DNA of 64,000 bases from NCBI RefSeq assembly GCF_041260155.1, contig NC_091931.1, positions 13,728,361-13,792,360 of the forward strand, given 5' to 3'. Below are positions 26,351 to 34,624 of this stretch, piece after piece (position 1 is the first letter of the stretch; each line of letters starts with the position of its first letter). Below the pieces are notes generated by a model. That model did not search any database, was not told the DNA's origin, and saw nothing but the letters and a program-made list of their open reading frames with translations. The DNA is from Ptychodera flava (Eukaryota; Hemichordata; Enteropneusta; Ptychoderidae). The position numbers were made by a program, and so were the translations under genes.

Positions 26351-26745
26351 ATGTATGTATGTATGTATGTATGTATCTATGTATGTATGTATGTATCTAT
26401 GTCTCTATGTCTCTATTTATCTATGTATCTATGTGTGTATCTAAGTATGTATCTATGTTGGTTAGTTGGTTGGTTGGTTTGGTCCTTTCAGTTTTCATGT
26501 GTTTTACTTTGTGTACTTTTGATAATAGAAAGGTGTTCAAGAAGGTAAACAATGGCTTAAAATCTTATCTTTCAGGTAACGTCTGGATTTATGGAACATA
26601 TGAGCCTAACTACAGTAACGACGAAGCACGTGATTATTGCCACAAGACTCTGTATCTCTTCTCGTTTTGGTTAATGAATGCTACTTACATCCTCCTTGGA
26701 TTGACGTGCTGTCTTGGTTGCCTTGCATGTTGTAGCTCTGATTAG
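12387..26745 (+). CDS. TMEM272-like four-pass membrane protein, six exons, 212 aa
   Basis: Exons: 12387-12410, 14240-14294, 15230-15322, 15825-15896, 25897-26121, 26576-26745. All introns are GT-AG. The first is phase 0 and the other four phase 1, and the joined frame is open throughout. The start has a good context (gataATGGCG). Residues 1-57 are cytosol-like with PPSY at 18-21, a possible WW-domain ligand, and a [16 protein letters not shown] block typical of the family. Membrane segments lie at about 58-82, 92-116, 143-163 and 185-210. An acidic loop ([10 protein letters not shown]) lies between the second and third, and a conserved KDDC precedes the second. Length and layout fit TMEM272-like proteins. 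Their biochemical role is not known to me. Intron 4 is 10 kb and filled with repeats. Two exon 5 relics lie upstream. I did not see AATAAA close to the stop. Confidence 0.85.
12411..14239 (+). other. TMEM272-like intron 1
   Basis: 1.8 kb with no recognised element. It ends with a T-rich tract and the acceptor catccaacag. Confidence 0.6.
14240..14294 (+). CDS. TMEM272-like exon 2 (PPSY exon)
   Basis: It encodes [18 protein letters not shown] and one extra base (phase 1) before gtactt. The PPSYDD motif marks the cytosolic N-terminus. The donor is weaker than those of the other exons. Confidence 0.8.
15119..15186 (+). repeat. (CT)n microsatellite upstream of exon 3
   Basis: An almost pure TC tract ends about 44 bases before the exon 3 acceptor and may act as an extended polypyrimidine tract. 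Confidence 0.95.
15230..15322 (+). CDS. TMEM272-like exon 3
   Basis: The acceptor is cctcag and the donor GGATCCG|gtaag. It encodes [20 protein letters not shown] and then [10 protein letters not shown], the juxtamembrane block before the first membrane segment. Phase 1 on both sides. Confidence 0.85.
15825..15896 (+). CDS. TMEM272-like exon 4 (first membrane segment)
   Basis: The acceptor is ttctactttag and the donor ATTATCG|gtgagt. It encodes [20 protein letters not shown] and IIIG-type residues, a single hydrophobic helix. Phase 1 on both sides. Confidence 0.85.
15908..15978 (+). repeat. (TC)n(AT)n microsatellite just after the exon 4 donor
   Basis: It starts 12 bases into intron 4. The AT part joins directly to the repeat unit at 15978. 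Confidence 0.95.
15978..16834 (+). repeat. Recently duplicated ~310-base unit with a ~200-base linker
   Basis: 15978-16289 and 16532-16834 are direct copies starting tccctgcatttaaac and ending cctcaaaaacgcca; by eye they differ at only a few bases. The linker 16327-16525 (from aggataaaattgttgg) recurs at 24101-24298 with about one visible substitution. The (AT)n run expected between linker and unit is long at 24299 and short here. No coding content. Confidence 0.85.
17288..17340 (+). repeat. (TTTA)n microsatellite
   Basis: A run of ttta units within TMEM272-like intron 4. Confidence 0.9.
17600..18620 (+). repeat. Degenerate tandem array of ~145-base AT-rich units
   Basis: About seven diverged units each carry an aaatatgcaaat(t/a)agc core and attaattaac, then a block like caccaagtttcat. 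It is the same family as the better preserved array at 39225-40860. No open frame. Confidence 0.7.
18728..18975 (+). repeat. Two diverged direct copies of a ~165-base unit
   Basis: aaacaaaacggctgtcacaa near 18740 and aaacaaaatggctgccacac near 18905 begin two similar stretches, each going on to gccattttt and a gtgcatat(a/g)tat block. Confidence 0.6.
19382..20234 (-). pseudogene. Tyrosine recombinase of a Crypton/DIRS-like element, dead
   Basis: The minus strand starts with [10 protein letters not shown], then a stop at codon 11, a Thr/Ser/Ala-rich region (19991-19779), and the N-terminal core-binding fold at 19600-19450: [20 protein letters not shown], then [18 protein letters not shown]. This pattern is the SAM-like domain of tyrosine recombinases in DIRS/Ngaro and Crypton elements. 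The catalytic domain with R-H-R-Y is absent. A 64-base tandem duplication (19607-19750) and several stops confirm decay. Confidence 0.72.
20235..21286. other. Repeat-rich intronic DNA
   Basis: No gene recognised. It includes a C-rich run at 20921-20941 and AT-rich sequence that stays open by chance on the minus strand. Confidence 0.4.
21287..23717. repeat. Inverted repeat pair enclosing a fold-back element
   Basis: 21287-21320 (ggcc, A-run, gaaatgtttctggtcag) is the reverse complement of 23681-23717 (ctgaccagaaacatttcttc, T-run, ggcc). The pair may be the ends of a ~2.4 kb element or two solo insertions of one family in opposite orientation. Confidence 0.6.
21829..22759. repeat. Fold-back element with ~450-base arms
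   Basis: The left arm (aggcctatac, cagtcgtttggagagctatt, cagaagcgagaaatacccca) is mirrored on the right at 22759-22650. The mirror continues through ttcggccgaattcgacgg (22087 against 22485) to a centre near 22288. Smaller inverted blocks around aatgttgctcacgct are nested within each arm. No protein is encoded. It could form a very long hairpin. Confidence 0.85.
24101..24427 (+). repeat. Copy of the 200-base linker repeat plus long (AT)n
   Basis: 24101-24298 is nearly identical to 16327-16525. It runs straight into (AT)n tracts at 24299-24338 and 24353-24427. Confidence 0.85.
24520..25790 (+). mobile_element. Gypsy pol C-terminal tail, third piece, upstream of TMEM272 exon 5
   Basis: It reads [20 protein letters not shown] near 24630. 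After a G-rich insertion (24936-25610) comes [13 protein letters not shown] near 25680. It parallels 6240-7580 base for base in long blocks, but lacks the LINE found there. The G-rich insertion here is absent from the other copy. Confidence 0.75.
25804..25850 (+). repeat. (AT)n microsatellite before exon 5
   Basis: An almost pure AT run ends about 46 bases upstream of the exon 5 acceptor. Confidence 0.95.
25897..26121 (+). CDS. TMEM272-like exon 5 (second and third membrane segments)
   Basis: The acceptor is ctctcttag and the donor ATAGCAG|gtcagt. It encodes [20 protein letters not shown], the second helix, a basic-acidic loop ([16 protein letters not shown]) and the start of the third helix ([15 protein letters not shown]). 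Phase 1 on both sides. Confidence 0.88.
26236..26460 (+). repeat. (GTAT)n / (GT)n microsatellite in intron 5
   Basis: A long gtat run interrupted by (gt)n, then degenerate gtatctat units. It fills half of the 454-base intron 5. Confidence 0.95.
26576..26745 (+). CDS. TMEM272-like terminal exon 6
   Basis: The acceptor is ttatctttcag. It encodes [14 protein letters not shown], then [20 protein letters not shown] and a Cys-rich end ([12 protein letters not shown]) before TAG. The [10 protein letters not shown] motif is the usual lead-in to the fourth helix of this family. The C-terminal Cys cluster could be palmitoylated (inference). Confidence 0.88.
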
Positions 26746-27346
26746 TAACTATCCATCAATCTGAATTGACCATTGTGTTTTGTTACTAAAAGCAGTATTG
26801 TTAATTTTGGAAAATAGAAAGTTCTAACGTTTTTCAATCATTTACATCACGTCAGTTCAGACTTTCAACATCCCTGAAACAAAGCTTAGAGAAGGCATGC
26901 AATTCTTTGCTAATCATTTAAAGTTATTTGTGAACATGATTTAACCATACATGTGTCAGACGTTTGTTTGATTTCTTATAAGTATAATCCCCTATTCAGA
27001 GAAAGTAACAACTTTGAAATGAGGTTAATGACGATTATATGCGTACCCTTAATGTGCATAACCTATAGGTTTAATAGAAAATGTTTGCAGGGCCCTGGAT
27101 TTGCTTCACATTAACCCTTAATAAGTACTGTGTATTGGAATAGATATTTCTTGATTTCGTTGTGGCTCTTTACTTTTGTTATTAGAACCTAAAGACGATT
27201 ATATGAAAAGGATGTAATATTTATTAATTAATATTAATATTAATCAAGCGATATGCAACAGACTTCAGTCTAATCTCAAAATGTACCATAAACACAGTGC
27301 TTTGACACAAGTATTTACGAATGGTCTGCTGAATACTTGATCGAAG

Positions 27347-28427
27347 TACACTCAGTGTGACAGTTTTCGGACGACCTCAGTTTTCGGACATTTAGTGACA
27401 TGCTGTTAGTTACACCCACTTCGCTCCATATCGTTAGCGTTTTACAAGTCATGTGACCTCATATTAAGTCAGGTGACACTGTTGTCCCGTTTTCGATAGT
27501 TTTTTTGGTAGAAGCTATTGAGTTCGCTACGAGCGGCGGTCAAAAATTGTCGTCTGACACCGCGTCGGTGATACTGTTAACATAATGCCGTCAGGTCAAA
27601 GTAACTGAAATTTTCACTAAATTCCTGATTTAGCATTGAATTTTGAATGTGGGGGCAAATAATGATGTTGAAAATATTCTTTCCATTGTTCGCTACAATT
27701 GCATGTAGTTTTAACGAAAACTGCGCGGTTGTTTCGAGAAAAAAAGTACATTTAATGAACGTAAAAAGTGTACAAGTTTTCGGACAGACAATATTTAGCA
27801 TAATTGTGTAAACGTAGTAAGTGACTTACCGCGTAAAAACTTGACAGGTAAATAATTCCATACAATGAAATATACTCGATATTTTTATTAAATAATGCCT
27901 GTGCGATTCTAATACAAACAAAATATGCGATGGAGACAATTATAAGTAATACTCACTGAACAAACTTAGCGAAGTTTGCCACACCGTACGATGCAAGGTG
28001 CTGAAAGCAACACACAGAGAGACAGCCCGTGTCCGATATATAAGCGCTATACACGTCGAAATATAGTTGAGTCGTCCATGGATTAAACATAACTAATTAT
28101 CATCATTCTTATATACAGTTTTCTAAACACATTGAAATTAAAAATCCGTAGTTTGGAGTTTCAAATTATCAATACTTAGCTCCTAATCACATTCCAAACA
28201 CGACGTCCGATTGCTGGGATTGCAGTCCGATTACTACGCCCTCAACATGGGGTCAAAACTTTGGCAACTTTGACCCCGAAATACCACTCCCGTCATGAAC
28301 TGAGTTTGAGGATAAACACAATAAAGTTTCGAAAGGTATGGTAATAAGATTTCGTATTGCTGGTCATTTACGAAACGACTTTGGGCGAAATTCACTACCC
28401 TGTCCGAACACTGTCACACTGAGTGTA
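27347..28427. mobile_element. TA-flanked MITE (Tc1/mariner type), 1.08 kb
   Basis: 24-base terminal inverted repeats, with one mismatch, start CACTCAGTGTGACAG at 27349 and end CTGTCACACTGAGTG at 28425. Each is flanked outside by TA. Dinucleotide TA target duplication is the hallmark of Tc1/mariner elements. No transposase frame is visible inside, so it is non-autonomous. Confidence 0.75.
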
Positions 28428-29367
28428 CCCTTCGTGGTGATCGTCAGCGAGATGTAACAGGTGCTAAGGAAAATGAAAAATACTTTTTGGCAAACAACTT
28501 TTCAGAGGCACATCGGATGTTATTGTTTTCAACGGTTTCTATTGACACCGTGGCCATAAATTCAAATCAGTGACTCTTGCCATTTGGACAAGTGAAGTAT
28601 CTTAACGTAACGATTATGTAATGCTTTTTTGTACTGGTTGTTATATCACTTTTTAAAATAAGCTTTTTGTCTTTTAAACACTTGTTATTTTTTGTACTAT
28701 CATCCAATACTGCGAATGCATATGGTTATGAACTGTACCATGTCTGTGTTTGAGTTTGAAATAAATAACTGGTAAGGCGACAATATTAAACCATTTACTA
28801 TGTGCCAAAAACCACAAACAACCCTATATTTTACTAAAAGAACGAAAAATGTTGTCGTTACGTGTAGCAAATAAGAGCGACATTAATCATACTGCCTTTT
28901 GTGAGCATGAATGGTGTTAGGACTGATCACATCATACGATTGTGAACTAACTCGTAGTGTCTGACAATCATGCAAATGATGAACTGAAGAAAATATGTCA
29001 TTCTGTAAACACAGGTGCGCAAGCTAATTTGATAAGATCATCAATTATACAGAATGAGTACGCGTTTTTTATGTTTCGAAGTGTCGTTTGGCATAACAGC
29101 TAGCATCTCATCCAAACAACATTTTCATCGCCTTTTTAGCCCTTTTGTTTGAAAGTTTACCTTACAGTACAGTACACGTCGACATAAGTCTTCTACACGA
29201 TAAAAGAATCATGAACCATTCAATTGTGATTTGTTGTTTTATTAGCCCTTGTATATTTCTATCTTATTTTTCATCATGACGTTCTTGACGAGAAATTATA
29301 CGGAAATGATGTTGTGTCGAGCAGAAAAGAAAGTTATTAATAATATTTGCGATTGCATTTATGAAAT

Positions 29368-29373
29368 TTTATT
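29368..29373 (-). promoter_or_regulatory. Candidate polyadenylation signal of gene A
   Basis: AATAAA on the minus strand, about 175 bases after the gene A stop codon. Confidence 0.5.
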
Positions 29374-29547
29374 TATGAAATAATGAATTTGCCGGGATAA
29401 GAATATGGAACCGACCCGTGAAATTAACTTTGAAAGTAGGATATGTCCAAATATAATTATCAATCTACATCGACACCATGCTCCATCTCCTAAGTTGTGT
29501 TTCCAGCGCTATGACATTGCGTTCTTGCCATGGAAGACTCAGATATC

Positions 29548-29684
29548 TTAAACTTTTAGTTCAACGCAGGTTTTTCTATCCTTATCGAGGGCGTAGCCTT
29601 CCTCACAGGTGCAGTAGTAGCTGCCTTCGGTGTTAACGCAGCCATCAGAACACTGGTCAGTGTCCAGCTTACATTCATTTTTGT
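29548..29684 (-). CDS. Gene A exon 9 (EGF8 and C-terminus)
   Basis: The acceptor is tgtcttgcag-like (ttgcag). It begins [20 protein letters not shown] and ends RKTCVELKV, stop. One fewer residue between the first Cys residues than the DNGGC-type modules. Confidence 0.92.
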
Positions 29685-30692
29685 CTGCAAGGAAAATGGG
29701 TTGTGTGTTTAAACGCTTTGCATGGGGCATTTACTCTATTTTAGTAGTTTTTTGTGGAAATAGCGCGAGGTTTCTTTGAAACTATTGATTGTATTTCTGA
29801 CGTTATTTCAAGTTATCACAGTATTCTCGAAAAGCGTAGTATGTGTCTCGACAACATCGCTCTGATGCGCAATAGACTTTAAGCAGAAATGGCTAAGAGA
29901 TGGACCTATCTGCTTTATCGGGCTTGTTTGTATATACTTATCAAGAGGTATACTGACTAATGAAAATCATTTTGCAGACTAGGAATAATTGTTATTCTTG
30001 GAAACAAGATAACTTTATGAGAGTTCTTATCAGTGATTCGCTGTTGTTGCTAAACAACCTTTCTACTTGTCCGATTTTTAGACTAACGTCCATTATGCGT
30101 ACAATGAAACTTCTTAATGCTATATCAGTCACATCTACCTTTACATGTGGTACCACCGTCGTTCGACTCATACCCTGGTTTACAGGAACATTTGAAGCTG
30201 CCCTCAGTGTTGGTACAGGTATGATCACACCCACCGTTCTCAATGTCACATTCATCAACATCTGTAAATGCGAAACACGTATCGAGTAAAGCCATCAACG
30301 CTGAATATCAAAAATCAATATCGCAGGCACAAATTTATAAATTAAAATAAGGCAACACCATCTTATCACTCAAACCCTACAAATCTTACGACTTCCACAT
30401 TTTTAGGAACGATAAGAGTACAGTGTACATGTAAACTCATATGGGGACTGTCTGTGTTAAGGTAGAATGCGCCTATAGGGATAGATAATTGGCTTCTCAT
30501 TTTTTTTTCATCCTTTCCAGGTTAACAACCTATTGAGTATCATTTAAAACTCTTCGAGTAAGTAAAATTTTCACCGTCTTAGATTTTCAAAAACATTATT
30601 TTCTCCCGATAGAAAATAAAAAAACAGGGATGGCAGCCATTTTGAATTTCAAATATCGGTCAATGTTAGGTAACAAATATCGGTAAATGTTA

Positions 30693-30741
<49 letters not shown>

Positions 30742-32288
30742 CTTTATTTAACGAGGGTAGTCTGATTTACAAAATGAATAATTGTAATTTCCATCAGAGC
30801 CCTCCAGGTAGTTTGCTTCTCTAGTACCAATCTTTGCACGGCTACGTGCGATTTTTATGCATGCTTTGGTAAAAGAATCGTTGAAACTTTTATTGAGAAA
30901 AGAATATGCAAAGGTTTAAGCGGGCACTACCTTAAGTTTCGTCAGCAAGGCTTCGTTATACATCAGCACATTTTTAATTTTCACAACATACCATACTCGG
31001 TAGTTAATTTGATATGTCGATATGTATAATGCGCAATTTGAAGAGGAATTGAACAATATGACGTTATTTTCATGCTTACTGGCAGTAAATAGCCATCAAG
31101 AACGGCACGAGCATCGCATTAACAACACAGCATGGTATATTCTAAAGATACCCTAGAGCTCCGCCAGACGCATTAATACTATCCGTGCTTGTTGTTGCCA
31201 AAGTTGCAGCAATGACGCACTGAGCAACTGTCATTTGTCAAACAGCATGTCCGCTGGGGTGACACGAAGCAACAGGTGACTGTCAATAGCGGACCTTTGA
31301 CAAAACACTGGTTGTTGGTGTAAGGTTGGTGACATTACAGATCACTGATTCTAATAACGATAATTAGGTAGGCCAGCGGCATTCGATCGGTATTTTTTAA
31401 AATTCCATTTGAACGGGTATTTTTCTGTTCAAACATCGGGGGCAGGATGACAATTGCCTAAGATCATGAGAACAAACATTGTCCTGCCGACAAAACATGA
31501 GAATGTAAACGCCATATTTTTACCAATATATGCAGAAAAGATGTGTTTGGGAGTGGCTTCACACGACCGATAACGTTTGGAACGTTCGGGTTTATTTTCC
31601 ATTGGCCGATAAATATACCGAGTTCCCTTATTCAATTTCAGGTAATATGCGCCTTGAAAGTGAGAGACTTTAATTTTTTAATCTTACCCGAATGAAACTT
31701 TCAACCATTCTCTTACCAAATCGAGAATAACAATTAAGGGTCACCTTGCAAAGGTTATTACTAGTGAAACAAATTACCTAACTTTTACCAATATTTGAAA
31801 TTCAAAATGGCCGTCATCCCGTGTGAACTCTATTGGTAAAAATACAATTTTCAATCTTTGATTGGTTAAGATGGTTAAAAACTTGGCTTACTCCAAGAGC
31901 TCTAAACTGAGGCCCCAAAAAGTCGTAAATCAGAAACGAATTGTAAATAAATGAGTCCGAATATCTGTTCCAGAGCGCATGCCTTGACCATGCGTCTAGA
32001 TCGAAGTAGTGTAGTGTCAACTAACATTATTTCAACTGAACTATCCTCACGGAGGCTGAAAACAAATTAACATTGAACTTGCAGAATATTTAAAACACTG
32101 GAAATGTCATAGTGCTCGTAATATGTACATTAATAATACTCCGAAAGGCATTATCAGTGACGGACTTCACTTTGTCTTTTAAATTAGGATTTGAACTGAA
32201 ATGAAATTCACACAAGAGTAATGGACTAATAAACTAAAAACTGGAAAAATTATTTTGATGTATACACGTTAATGCTAATATTTATAAA

Positions 32289-32327
<39 letters not shown>

Positions 32328-32328
32328 T

Positions 32329-32383
<55 letters not shown>

Positions 32384-34562
32384 AACAAAGATGCAGATGC
32401 AGTTGCATTATTTCATATTTTTCATTGTATCTGGCATTAACGGGATTTTGAATATGTTAAATAAATTTTATCTTAAAAAGGATGAGATATGGTGGATACA
32501 TACCAGCGCACATGGTATTGTTTTCCTGAAAGCCATACCCATCACTACATAGGCAGACAAAGCTTCCGATGGCGTTGATACAGCCCTCACATCCAGAGTA
32601 AACGCATTCATCGACATCTGGAAGAAGAGGAAAAAATGTTGTATCAAATGAAATCTGATAGAATAACATTAAAAGATCTATTGTTTTCGTACTGTTATTG
32701 TACGACTGAAATAATACAACGTGCTTGACACGGTTTAGCGCGTTCAAGTGTTGATAAATAAACAGTATTTTCCCAAGTGAACGGAAAGACTCTTTCTCTT
32801 TTCTGAAACTTAGTCACAAGTTTTGTGATGAAGACAGAGAAATCAAGAATGCATTTATGCCTCATTCCTAAAGATTGTAACTTCTACCTTCCAAATATCA
32901 GATGTGAGGCCCTCTTTGCACTCCACTTATATTTCTTATATCGTTTTCCTTGATAAGAAAAATCATATTATACGTGCAAATAAAATGTATACAAATTTTC
33001 AAAATTTTGCAAGTACCTTGACAGGTTCTATTGTCGGTGCTTATTTCATATCCATCGACACAGGAACATCTGTAGCTTCCGACTGTGTTTGTACAAATCT
33101 GACTACAACCATCGGTATCATCATTACACTCATTTACATCTGAAATTGAGTAAACAATAGACCTTAAATTAAGTTTACGAAATGCCACAATGGGCTTTTA
33201 GTGTATATTTTACGCTTAGACTCAACATGTTACGTAAATAAGTATCAAACATTATGAACGACTCCCAGACAATATATTAAAACTAAAACCAGCCTCTTCT
33301 CAGCTTGAAAGATGATGATTTGAAAATCTCATTTACTCTGCGGGTACTTTGAACCTCGACTTTGAAGGCTTCAAGCTTTTCTAACATTTGCATTCGGAAC
33401 ATTTAGGGCCGTTTTTGACAATAAAGATTCGTACATCTTGATCAATAATTTTCTAAATATCGTATACCGATTGTTTCAACGAAAAAAATTAAGCACTGCC
33501 GCTGTACAAGGGTTTAAAGCTAAATACTTAGATGCCATACTTCGTTACAGCAAAGAAGCTCTGCTGCGATAGTAATATTTCTTTCAGCTTTATAACTCCT
33601 TGCTAGGTATCTTTTTTGAAGACATGATTCTTAATTTTTCAAAGCAAGAAGAACTTTAAGTAATTACCTTGACAGCGTGTAATATTGCAGGAGTCGACTT
33701 TGTAGCCATCGTTGCACGCGCACTCCCATGTCCCCGGTTTGTTGATACAAACCTGCTCGCAATCGTCTTTGCTTTCCTTACATTCGTCTATGTCTGGACG
33801 ATACAAAGAGGAAGAAAGGAATAAACACGGAGACATTGGTATCCAATTATACGTTGCAACCAGGAGAAAAGTGCATAATAGGAAGCAAATCTCGGATACT
33901 GTTTATGACATCGAAAGTTACGTTTTACACCAGACATTTAGCAACACGTGAAAGCACTCGTTTGATTGAACGACTCGTCTTGTGAAAGTTAATAGTATAC
34001 AGTAGGGATAACTTACTTAATTTCTACAATAATGTGACGTACAACAGCTGCATTATCAATTCGAGAGAACAAGTGAATTTCTTACCCAAACAATCGAAGC
34101 CATTTTCACTGAGTATGTAACCCCGAGTGCATGAACACTGGAAACTGCCGACTGAATTGGTACAGTTATGCTCACAACCACCATTGTCTGTGGCGCACTC
34201 GTCAACATCTGTTGACAAGCAGTGTGATAGATAAGCGAGCGAGAGCCTTACTTGGACAAATAGAGTATTCAATTTTTATTTATATTTTCAAAATCATTTG
34301 ACAAATCATATCCTTATCATTAGTGGGAATTGCTTCTTGGGAGTGATGTTACTCATACATTCTTGACTATTATTTCGTACCTAAGTCTTGTACTTTTCCG
34401 TTCTTTTGAGGAAGTGTTACCAACTCAACATTCTGACTATTCTAGAATTAATTAATGAATTATTCAATGAATAAATTTATTTATTTATTTGTTTTGTTTG
34501 TTTGTTTGCTTGTTTGTTTGTTTATTCATATGTCTCTCTCCATCTCATATACATACACATAG

Positions 34563-34624
<62 letters not shown>

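Larger units (their letters stand above)
26746..29547. other. Intergenic region between TMEM272-like gene and TSP1-EGF gene A
   Basis: It contains the MITE at 27347-28427. The two genes converge here (plus strand from the left, minus strand from the right). Nothing else was recognised. Confidence 0.6.
30262..32503 (-). other. Gene A intron 7
   Basis: 2.2 kb. It contains a (TTA)n run at 30693-30741 followed by a likely LINE or SINE 3' end (AATAAAG then (TAA)n on the minus strand) and an (ACAG)n microsatellite at 32289-32380. Confidence 0.6.

Noticed and set aside
26243..26745. Open frames reading Tyr-Val-Cys-Met repeats
   Set aside because: They are translations of the (GTAT)n microsatellite. 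Only the part after 26575 is a real exon.
29960..30289. Plus-strand 109-codon frame
   Set aside because: It is the antisense of gene A exon 8, whose EGF cysteines and splice sites lie on the minus strand.
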